The position numbers and the translations under genes are program-made. DNA of 64,000 nucleotides from Cloeon dipterum (Eukaryota > Arthropoda > Insecta > Ephemeroptera > Baetidae). Location: contig NC_088786.1 of assembly GCF_949628265.1 (NCBI RefSeq), positions 41,251,681 to 41,315,680 of the forward strand, read 5' to 3'. Shown one piece after another: positions 55,251-64,000 of the stretch; position 1 is the stretch's first letter, and every line of letters starts with the position of its first letter. The notes below the pieces were generated by a model. It made no database searches and was not told the DNA's origin. It saw nothing but the letters and a program-made list of their open reading frames with translations.

Positions 55251-56599
55251 AGCCAAACCTAGCTAAAAATCTGGAGGAAGTAGGAGTGGGACAAATTTGC
55301 ATATTTTGGTTAGTAGCAAAATCGAGCCAGCGCGCGCTGCTCGCAGTTTTTAACTTTTCTGCTCCACGCGCTTTTTTATTTTGGCTCTAAGCGGAAGCTC
55401 GATTTTATCTGCTCTTGCTTTAAATAATTTAATTAAGTTTCAAGCGGTATTTTACTTTGCTTTAAATGGGTTACGGTTTTGCTCATTATATAAACAAATT
55501 TAATAATATTTGTTGCTGATTGACAAATTTCGCTTTGTCCGTCCAACGCAATAATATCCACAGCGATAAAGATTAAAAGTCTTTGACTAATATGTGTTTC
55601 CAAAAACGCCTATTCAGTTGACGAAGAGCTCGGTCGCTCGACCCACGGACAGGAAGACACATCAGCCGTGACGCCGATTTTCAAAGACGACACGTGCCAA
55701 ATTAGCGGCCGATTTGAGCATCACGTCGCAGTAGTTAGCACGAATAAAGGACAAAATCAATTTATAATAATTGAAAGCACCTCTCAAATGCAGCAGCTTC
55801 CTGTCACGCATTATTTAATTAAAGGGCACGCTGAAGAGATGCAGATTTTTTAATTATTAAAAATTTGCATCACAAAATAAATCGTTCGTTTTATTGTCTA
55901 AAAGATTTATGAATCAAACCAAAATCACAAAAAAGACACACTTCCTACGAATTAGAGTCACAACAAAAAATATGAATTTCTAATCGTTCGTTTTAATATA
56001 CTTTCGATATAATACCAGCAGAAATTTAGTATTTAGTAGCCTTTTTGCGCGGTGAGTCAGAGAGGGCGACACACTTTTGTCTTCCTTCACGCGTGCTTCC
56101 TTTGGCCGACGGACACTCTCAAGCGAATCCTTTGCAGTGGTCTGCTGGGTGTTGTACCTTGCATGAGTTTGGCCAAATTAATGAAACAAAAACGAAAACT
56201 GTGTACGACATTCCGCTCTCTGTTGGGAGCTGCGCACACAGCGAGCAAAACGACGTGTCGTGTCGCGCGCGCTCCCGTTTTTTAGTTTTGTGATTTACGG
56301 CGGAATTTAATCTGAAATGGCGTGCATTATGATTTTCTAGTGTTTTAAAAATGTTTAATTCAAACTTTTTAAATTACAGCGGCCGCGCGAAGAGACAATA
56401 GGATTTTTTTAGAGTTTTGCAATTCAAAAAAGTAATATTTATTTTATATTTTATGATTTTAATTAATTTTCTGGGACGACGGACAAAATTGTCTCCTTCC
56501 TGTCCTTGCTCTTTCCGTCGTTAATCAAATCACAGGCTCAATTTGAATCCGCGCCTTTGAGCGCGCACCCCAAATAATAATGTGTCTTGGACTTTTACA
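55251..56599. other. spacer, repeated-unit debris
   Basis: Holds a fragment of ACOX exon 1 edge near 56490 (TCTCCTTCCTGTCCTTGCTC) and otherwise no recognised feature. Two frames near 56045-56290 are open for about 80 codons, without recognisable content. Confidence 0.4.
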
Positions 56600-56735
56600 T
56601 CACACGCACTCCAGCGCTCTCCTTATTTCTACTTTTTTTCTCTCTCTCGGCCTCTCACGGACCGATGGAGAACTCGCTCCGGCACCGAAAAGCGCGCCTT
56701 TCTCGTGTTTCGGGAAAAATTTGTGCTTGGAGTTT
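56600..56735 (-). repeat. copy of the ACOX 5' flank
   Basis: CACACGCACTCCAGCGCTCT, GGCCTCTCACGGACCGATGG and AAAAGCGCGCC are kept, the central GGCCGCGATCATGTG part is lost. Lies before nuclease gene 6. Confidence 0.7.
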
Positions 56736-56989
56736 GAAATAAAATGCTGATGATATCTATTTAAATTAGAGTGTAAGGATCGCGGGCTTTCCTATATAGA
56801 TTCGAGTGTATCGAAATTATTTAGATTTATTGTCTGCTCCTTTTCCTTTCTCGAAAATTCTTCGGAAATTATCAGGTATTTACATTAATAAATTGAAAAG
56901 ATGAAGTCAATTTCGCGTATAATTTTATTTTTAAAGTAAAAATCACACGATATACATTAACACGATTTTTTTAATTGAAATAATAAAAA

Positions 56990-57155
56990 CAGAGCCAGCC
57001 GGTAATTTTGGGTTACATGGGCAGCCGCCAGCCACCCTTGAATAAGGGTAAAAAAATAAAAGTGCAGCAGAAAAAAATGTCTTTTGCAAAGGTTAAAAAT
57101 TTTGTCGGCCGCGCCAGCCACCAGCCGCCACCTTATATTTTGCGGCTGCTGAGAC
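56990..57155. repeat. GTCTCAGCC fold-back, copy b
   Basis: Ends CAGAGCCAGCC and GGCTGCTGAGAC, interior GTAATTTTGGGTTACATGGG and AGCCACCAGCCGCCACC. Same place relative to gene 6 as copy a has to gene 4. Confidence 0.65.
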
Positions 57156-57277
57156 ATCTAATAATAAATTAAATCGTTTCAATAATTACCATCATGCGTA
57201 CATTACAATTTGTTGTTAACCAATTCATTTTCCACATTAAAAATAATGGACAACCAATTAAACAGACTAAATTAATG

Positions 57278-58225
57278 TTATAACGTGTACGGGGTGATCG
57301 GTATCTTGTCTGCAGTCAATTCCCTCATTGCTTTTAACAGCAGATATTTGCCGAAGCTTAATTTCTGATCTGGAGGCAAATTTTTCACCACTCCTCCAGC
57401 GTGATACGTGCTGCGAATTTTGTTGCACAAACTCGGAAACCCTGTAAAACCAAAGAAATCACTGAAAATATTTTGTAAGCACAGACACTAAATTGAAGCT
57501 AATGTTATTGATTAATAAACTGAAGGAAAATTAAAATTAGAGCAAATTTTATCAACATTTGTGCAAAATACGGTGTACGTTTTTATTTTCTTAACATTGA
57601 AATGATCACATAGATTTATTGAAAGTAAAATATTTGTGTGACGACATTAATTTAATGGCAAGTAACACCTACCTAGGGTTTCAATCATGACTGCCTCCCT
57701 GGTGAATGCCTCTTTAGATCTGATGAATCCGAAGGCCTTGATGATTATCACGCCGCCGCCTTCCGACCAGATTTTCAGAATGTGCACGATTTTTGCGATA
57801 TTTTTATTTTTTTTCTCCATTTCCCTGACCTTTTCATCTACACTTTTGCTAGCTGTCAGAACATCGTAGGCCTCTCTGAGGTGCTCGTGGGGCCTTAAAT
57901 TCTTGCCCTTTCCCACATAAAAAATGCTGTTGAGAAAAGTTGTCCACTTTTGCTCCGGGGTCGCGTCGTTCCACTGAATTCGACTGATCACCCTTGAGTC
58001 GAGCAGCAAGTGCGTAAAGTAGCATCGTCCACTTCTACCTCGAAACTGCGCGGCCATGTCTTTCTCCAGCTGCTTATTACGCGAGTTCTCCTCCTCGTCG
58101 CTCGGGTAACGCAGTATTTCTTCATCTAAACGCTCGAGAGTTTTCGTGGCTCTGTCGGCAGCAGGGGTTGTCAGATAATTTCTCACTCTTGCAACTCGTC
58201 CATCAATAGCGTCTCGCATACTCAT
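57278..58225 (-). CDS. GIY-YIG nuclease gene 6, GIY tyrosine replaced (238 aa)
   Basis: Nuclease exon 57673-58225 and terminal exon 57278-57441; GT-AG, 238 codons from the ATG at 58225 (MSMRDAIDGRVARVR). Reading on upstream to the AG at about 58247 is open in this frame, but no partner exon with a matching phase is seen, so the short start is preferred. The GIY strand reads FTHLLLDSR, with His where siblings have Tyr. The YIG strand is normal (FYVGKGKNLRPHEHL), as are HILKIWSEGGGVIIIKAFGF and AFTREAVMIETLG. Loss of the first Tyr should weaken or kill cleavage. Terminal exon: GFPSLCNKIRSTYHAGG and LSFGKYLLLKAMREL. It groups with genes 4 and 7 by the ending DKIPITPYTL. Confidence 0.76.
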
Positions 58226-59363
58226 CTCGGCAGACCCTCTTTTAATCTACACAAATAAATTTTATTTCAATCAATGTAGAATAGAAAATATTGTATTTGG
58301 TGCAGCCATAAAACCATTTTTATTTTTTAACCTTTAATATTTATAGACAAAGGGCTGAATAAAACAACGAAGTGAAAACAAAAAGTATCCTGACCTTAAG
58401 TTGTGTCTATTTCGCCTTGGCGCCTGATAATGACTCGGCAGTGCAACAAAAACGTGTCACGCGTCCGGACAAAAGTTCACACACACGCGCTTTATGCGGG
58501 AAGAGAGTGCGTACACCTGCACTATGCGTGTGTCGTGATTTTACAGCAGGGGGTTTTGTTTTTCTGCTGCTCGAACCAAACACAAACCGTTAATATAAAT
58601 TAAATTTAAATTTAAAAGCCTGATAAAAGTAGAAAAATGCAATAGAAGTGGAAAAATGACCCTTTATTTGCCAGCTACATTTGAAGAGAATAAGACACAA
58701 ATATAAGCAACGGCACCAGGTTGCGTGACCTGAGGAAGGTTGGTCAAAGTCAAGGGTGTAAATCGTCGTCGAATATTGCCAAATAATGTGCTCGAAATTG
58801 GTGAAAAGCATTAAAATCCGGCTTTGGAGCGAATCTCAGGTCGGATTACCCTGAAAAAGGTCGTTAGGGTGTGCCAGGTCAAAGCCCCTTCCGAGAACTG
58901 TCCAATGAGGGGTCGTGGTCGACGATCGGACCAACGACCGAATTTAAATAAAAATAAAACCATTTTCGCCGATCATGATACAAAGTGTAAAAAATTAATT
59001 TTATTTTTTTCTATGGGCGCTAGAAATTTAAAAATCGGTTTCCTGGCCGGTGCTGGTCTGGCGCGTGGTTTTGCTGCGCCCGCCTCCGCCGTAAAATCGT
59101 TTTTAAAGTGCCTTGTTTATTTATTTCTATTTTTAAATGCCCCATGGGCTGGATGGCGATTCTGGCCGGCGTATATAGATTAGCCTCCCCGCGACGATCC
59201 GCGTCGATTGCTCACGTTCTGCACCGCAATATGCAACTTTGCCGATTTTTTTCTACCCGGTTAGACAAATCAAGGGAGTTTCTGCTCTAATTTAAATTAT
59301 CCACTGTGCAAAAATTTTACAATAAAGAATATGAATAATTTTTGAAATAATTTAATACATACC
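58226..59363. other. spacer upstream of nuclease gene 6
   Basis: Contains ATAATGACTCGGCAGTGCAA near 58426, block S at 58840-58935 (GATTACCCTGAAAAAGGTCG), and the CGCCCGCCTCCGCCGTAAAA block near 59078. No coding exon with the right phase was found. Confidence 0.45.
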
Positions 59364-59640
59364 TTATTAATGTGTTTCTCCTGAAGTTCTTGTCCTCGAG
59401 TTCAAATTAAGGCGATCGGTGCGTGTAATTGGGCCAAAAGTGTGCCTCAATTTCAATTTTCGTGGCAACTCTGGATTTTGTAGAGTCTGGTGTTTATAGA
59501 CACATGTGCTGGGCGCGCGGAACCGCAAGTGGAAGTGACCCGTGGCCTCATGCTTATTGTTGCGAAGCCACATCGCCAGCCACACACGAATATGTGTGTT
59601 CCAATTTTAGCATGAATTTCCCTAAAGCAGCTATATTCCT
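59364..59640 (-). promoter_or_regulatory. block T, putative 5' UTR exon of nuclease gene 6
   Basis: Minus-strand donor AAG/GTATGT at 59363, a strong consensus match. Shares TTCTCCTGAAGTTCTTGTCC, AAATTAAGGCGATCGGTGCG and AACCGCAAGTGGAAGTGACC with 63376-63660, almost base for base. Confidence 0.58.
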
Positions 59641-61023
59641 ACTTCTAAGTTTAGCAAACCAACCATGCAGATACGCAAGCCCAAAATCTGGAGAGGGGCA
59701 CGCAGATAGCTACTCTTTTTGACATGCTGTAACAAAATCAAATCATTTTGATCGTTTTTTCGAACTTTTGTGCTCGCCTTACGCTTTAAAGAGGATTTAT
59801 AATGCATGAAATCATCCCTTAGGATTAATTTGAAACCAAAATTGATCTAATTAACAGCGTAAAATTTTTAGAAAATTGGCTCCAAAGTTAGAATACTTGT
59901 CTCCTTACTTGAAATTTGATTTTATTTCCCTAGAAAGAGTTTCCCTAAAAGGTTTCAAAACGATGTTGGACACATCTCAACCAGAGGAATCGAAATCTGC
60001 CAAGAAAGTGTTGTCAAGTGTTGCCAATTTTGGAGAAAATTGGAAAAAATTTAATTTTTTCCTTTTTATCATTGCATCCAACAAATCAAATGATTTTCAA
60101 TTCTCGCCCTGCTTTAAAGCAAATTTTCTCAAAGGTAGGCAACGCTTGTGTTAGCTTTATCGGCGCCACGGGCTGCTGCCTTCCAGTCCGTTTTGCTATT
60201 ATTTCTTCCTGCTGCTGATTGTGAGGCCGCCGCGCAGTCAGTTGTTATTCCATCGCAGGGGCAAGATGCACCCCGCGAAGCTGCCGTTTCGAGCCGGTTG
60301 CCTGCCGCGCTGTGCCAGAGAAACAACTCTGAGAATTTTTCTGGGAAATGGAACTGCCCTGCTCCGATCTCAAAGGATGTAGCGTACAACGGCAATTAGA
60401 ATTAAAAATACAGAATTTTCTTACGTTAATTATTTCACTATTTTAAAATTTTTTGTAGCGTTTAAATTAATTTATTAAAAACCCAAAAAAAAATTAATTA
60501 AACTTGCTTCCTTCCCAACAGTGTTTTGAGTTGCGATCTGTAGAACGCAGAGCGAGAGCAGACTTCAAAACACAACTCAGCCACCGGAGAGACGCTTTAA
60601 AAAATTAAAAAAACGCTTCCCCTCTGCAGCCACTTCCTCTCACGGAATATTTAAAGGGCTCCGCGCAGGGATTTAAAATTTGCTACGTAGCATTTTAAAC
60701 GATTACAAATTGAGCACGGAAAAACAATAATTTGGATTTTGCCACATAAAAAATGTTTTAAGATTTAGTTCAATGATTTCTGTGTTCTTCTTGATGAAAT
60801 TCTGACAAATTTAGAGTTTTAGGATCGCGGGGTTTCCTATCTAGCTTGAAGTGTATCTAAATTATTTAGATTTTTTATTGTCTGCTTCTTTCTTCCTTTA
60901 ACGAAAGTTATTCGGAAATTGTCAGTTTTATTGAAAAGTCAATTAGCGTATAAAATATTATTTTTAATGTAAAAATCACACGACATGACTAAAATGGTTT
61001 TAAATTTACGTAATAAAAAAAGA
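59641..61023. other. spacer between nuclease genes 6 and 7
   Basis: 59740-60015 repeats at the right edge of the window (63720-64000). A unique GC-richer patch lies at 60130-60400. 60530-60720 repeats 42310-42530 (AACACAACTCAGCCACCGGA, TTTAAAGGGCTCCGCG). No gene. Confidence 0.45.
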
Positions 61024-61190
61024 GGTCTCAGCCTGCCGCCAGCCTGTAATTTTGGGTCACGTGGGCATCTGCCCGTGATAAAGGGCAAAAAATTAAATAG
61101 TGTCTTGCGCACGTTTAAAATATTGTCGGCCGGCTAAAAATTCTGCTAAGCTGTTCCCGCCAGCCGCATTAAATCTCGCGGCTGAGACCT
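61024..61190. repeat. GTCTCAGCC fold-back, copy c
   Basis: Ends GGTCTCAGCC and GGCTGAGACC, perfect over 10 bases. Interior AATTTTGGGTCACGTGGGCA as in copy a. Lies just downstream of nuclease gene 7. Confidence 0.75.
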
Positions 61191-61320
61191 TTAAAAATAA
61201 ATTAAATCGTTTCAATAAATGCTCTCAAGCGTAGTAAATAAATAATTACAATCTGGCGTTTGCCTTTCCTTTTTTCTCATTAAAAATTATGGACAAACAA
61301 TTAAATGGACTAAAAAAATG

Positions 61321-62901
61321 TTATAACATGTATGGAGTGATCGGTATCTTGTCTGTAGTTAATTCACTCATCATTTGTAACAGCAGATATTTCCCAAAGC
61401 TTGATTTCTTAACCGGTTCCAATTTTTTCAACACACCTCCATCGTGATACGAGCCGCCAATTTTGTTGTGCAAACTCGGCTTCCCTGCAACACCAATCAA
61501 ATTATGATAATTTGACTGAAAATATTTTGCTAGCGCAGACTTTAAATTGAAGCTAACGTTGATTAATAAACTGAAGGAAATTAGAATTGCGGAGAAAATT
61601 TTATCTACATCTGTGCAAAATTCAGATCTCCTATATATCCTATAGGTTACTTTGACCACCATACACACTGTCCAAATTTGTGTATTTTTTTCTTAACGTC
61701 GAAACGATCCCATTAGCAATCCCATAGATTCATCTCATTGGGTTTCTGGACTTTAATTTAACGTTAACATTATTTATACCAACCTAGGGTATCGATTATG
61801 ACGGCTTCCCTGGTGAATGCCTCGTAAGGTTTGATGAATCCAAAGGCCTTCAGGATTATGACGCCGTCGCCTTTTGACCAGATTTTCAAAATATGCAAAA
61901 AGTTTTGGATATTTTGACCCTGTTTATTCTTTTTACTTTTTTCATGCATTTCATCGACCTTTTCTTCTACATTTTTGTCAGCCGTTAGAATTTCGTAGGC
62001 ACCTGTGAGGTGATCGTAAGGCCTCAAATTCTTGCCTTTTCCCACATAAAAGATGCTTCTAACGAAAGTTTTCCACTTTTCCTTGGGGTCCAATTTTTGC
62101 CACTTGTCTATTCCATTGATCTTCCCTGAGTCGAGCAACAAGTACGTAAAGTAGTCCTTGCTATTGAGTTCTTCTCTCTTTTTCTCTTCATCTTCAATGT
62201 TTTTAATTTTATCTAGAATATTCTTTATTTGCTCGATCACGTTTTCAACCATTTCTCTCTCCAGCTGCTTATTACGCGACATCTCGTTCTCATCACTTGA
62301 GTAAAGCAGCATTTCTCCATTTAAAGGCTCGAGTCTTTTCATGAAATTCTCGGCAGCAGGGTGTCCCAGATAATCTCTCACTTTTTCAAATCGTTCTTTA
62401 ATAGCATTTCTCATACTCGGCAGAGTTCCCTCTTCTCTCTGATGGCCTTTCTCCTCGCTATAACACAAATCAATTTGCGCTTCTCTAGTCAAATTTCTTG
62501 ACGATTTACCTGCTGTGGATTAAATTGAACAGCTGTACTTTCATCCATCGCTCCTCAGCAAAACTTTCGATAACAAACCTCTGAAAGGCTAAATGTACGG
62601 AGATTATTATGTTTGGCAAATTAAAAAAATATTTTTCATTTACAAAGGTTATCCATAGGGATCGTAATTCCATGACAAACTTCAGTACCTTGAACAAAAT
62701 GTATTTTAATACGATGTATATTTGCTGCAAAATATTTCATTTACAGACGAATTCCTCTGCTGAGCATTGAGATGATTTCTCGTCGGTCTCGATTTTTGTG
62801 TCAATTGTGTTTTCCTTGAATTTATTGGTATACAACCAATGGGCGACGAATAATACGAGCAGGAAAGAAATTACGCAAAAAAACACCGTCGGGATATCCA
62901 T
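61321..62901 (-). CDS. GIY-YIG nuclease gene 7, membrane-anchored, complete (372 aa)
   Basis: Exons leftwards: 62745-62901, 62644-62688, 62510-62588, 61784-62457, 61321-61484; all GT-AG, 372 codons. Residues 5-23 are a hydrophobic helix (TVFFCVISFLLVLFVAHW) after a short acidic start and before basic YTNKFK, so a signal anchor is predicted. Residues 53-93 are the small shared exons (ITIPMDNL, SFQRFVIESFAEERW). A charged coiled-coil-like stretch (IEQIKNILDKIKNIEDEEKK) precedes the nuclease domain: YFTYLLLD (Tyr 199), FYVGKGKNLRPYDHL (Tyr 231, Arg 239), FLHILKIWSKGDGVIILKA, AFTREAVIIDTLG (Glu 311). Terminal exon SLHNKIGGSYHDGG and SSFGKYLLLQMM. A 5' UTR acceptor at 62921 fits the block T donor at 63375. 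It is the best-preserved gene of the array. Confidence 0.85.
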
Positions 62902-63375
62902 GATGTGCGGATCAGTGTGCCTGTAAACTTGATCATAAATCGTGTTTTATATAATTCATTAACTTTAAACTTTCGATAGATCTGAAAATTGGTTTCCAGA
63001 CCGGTTTCGTAAGTCCCTTTAAATTTTCGCCCCCGCCGCAGCAAAATCTGCGCTATTTTAAATTAGTGTTCTGGTTTTATTTTTATTTTTAAATTCCCGA
63101 TCGGCCGCGTGGTGATTCTAAACCGTGTCGATTGATCCGGTTCTTTGAAATACGCAACTTTGCCGATTTTTTACCCTGGTAGAAAAGATCAGGAATTGGA
63201 TTGCTCGAGATTTGTAATTTTTTTACACCTGCCCTGCAAAGGGTGTGTCTCATAACCAAATTCGAACTGCATCTAAAATTGTCTTAATTTTTTTCTGCCG
63301 CAAAATGTACTAAAAAATTATCTATGTATCATGTAGCAAATAATGTTTGAATTTTAAAATAATTGAAAACAAACC
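62902..63375. other. 5' UTR intron of nuclease gene 7 (inferred)
   Basis: Between the acceptor at 62921 and the donor at 63375. Contains the repeated TTGCCGATTTTTTACCCTGG block (also near 54306 and 59242). No coding exon. Confidence 0.5.
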
Positions 63376-63660
63376 TTTTTAACACGTTTCTCCTGAAGTT
63401 CTTGTCCTCGAGTTCAAATTAAGGCGATCAGTGCGTGTAATTGGGCCAAAAGTGTGCCTCAATTTCAATTTTCCTGGCAACTGAATTTTATAGAGTCTGG
63501 TCTGTAAAGACACATGTGCTGGGCGCGCGGAACCGCAAGTGGAAGTGACCCGTGGCCTCATGCTTATTGTTACAAAGCCACATCAGCCACATGAATCTGC
63601 GTGATCCAATTTTAGCACGAAATATCCCTAAAGCAGCTATATTTCCTACTTCTAAATTTA
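63376..63660 (-). promoter_or_regulatory. block T, putative 5' UTR exon of nuclease gene 7
   Basis: Minus-strand donor AAG/GTTTGT at 63375. Very close to 59364-59640: AACACGTTTCTCCTGAAGTT, GGCGATCAGTGCGTGTAATT, GGGCGCGCGGAACCGCAAGT. Probable first exon and promoter region. Confidence 0.58.
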
Positions 63661-64000
63661 ACAAACCAAACCATGAAGACACCCAAGCCCAAAATCTGGA
63701 GCTGCTCTTTTTGGCATGTAGCAAAATCGAGCCAGATTGCTTGCTTTTTTTCTGCTCCTTTGATGCTGCATATTCCTAATAATTCTTGTTACCAATGCAC
63801 GAATAAATCCTTTAGGATCCAGTTTAAACAAAAATTGACCTAAGAAATTGAGAAAAGTAGCTGCAAAGTTAAAAAATGGTGAGAACTGTCTCCTTACTCG
63901 AAATCCTATTTTATTTCACAACAAAGAGTATTTCCGTAAAAGGTTTCACACGCTGTTGGACTTATCTCGACGAGAGAAATCGAATTCTGCCAAGAAAATG
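63661..64000. repeat. start of a further array unit
   Basis: 63780-64000 follows 59820-60015 closely (GTCTCCTTACT, AAAGGTTTCA, TGTTGGAC, CTCGACGAGAGAAATCGAAT). The duplicated unit therefore goes on past the right edge. No gene in this part. Confidence 0.6.

Noticed and set aside
56045-56293. Possible small gene of 77-82 codons
   Set aside because: Two overlapping frames are open, neither with a domain, signal or splice support.

Overview
The window is nuclear DNA of an arthropod, most likely an insect. It is AT-rich, genes are split by short GT-AG introns, and it carries an array of Methuselah-type receptors whose ectodomain is arthropod-typical. The exact lineage cannot be read from the sequence. 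All gene models are built by eye from reading frames, splice sites and remembered family sequences; no search was run.

Layout. 1-4786: mostly empty, with one GC-rich, CCAAT-containing promoter-like island (1684-2300). 4787-20960: five tandem plus-strand Methuselah-like class B GPCR genes with the same six-exon architecture, one with an abnormal exon 1 donor, plus a relic exon pair. 22618-36425: compact conserved genes: a DUF229 membrane protein (minus), RBMX2 (minus) sharing a 443-bp divergent promoter with NSE3/MAGE (plus), a Smac/DIABLO homologue with an internal ATPI tetrapeptide (minus), and an 11-exon peroxisomal acyl-CoA oxidase (minus).

37206 to the right edge: a tandem array of at least seven minus-strand genes coding for the GIY-YIG nuclease domain of ANKLE1/LEM-3, without visible ankyrin repeats or LEM domain. 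All share a nuclease exon, a terminal exon with the same intron phase, and several have a repeated 5' exon. N-termini differ: one copy (61321-62901) begins with a hydrophobic membrane segment, another (50920-52754) with a basic stretch, another (37206-39827) with a long acidic linker. Three copies have lost recognisable active-site residues. The array grew by duplication of a block that included the 5' part of the neighbouring acyl-CoA oxidase: its promoter region and exon 2 recur as broken copies between the nuclease genes.

Non-coding structure: several short fold-back DNA elements (MITE-like) sit in introns, including one family in Methuselah introns and one with ACTGCGCA ends in three housekeeping genes. 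ACCGGTT palindromes cluster at promoters of the housekeeping block.
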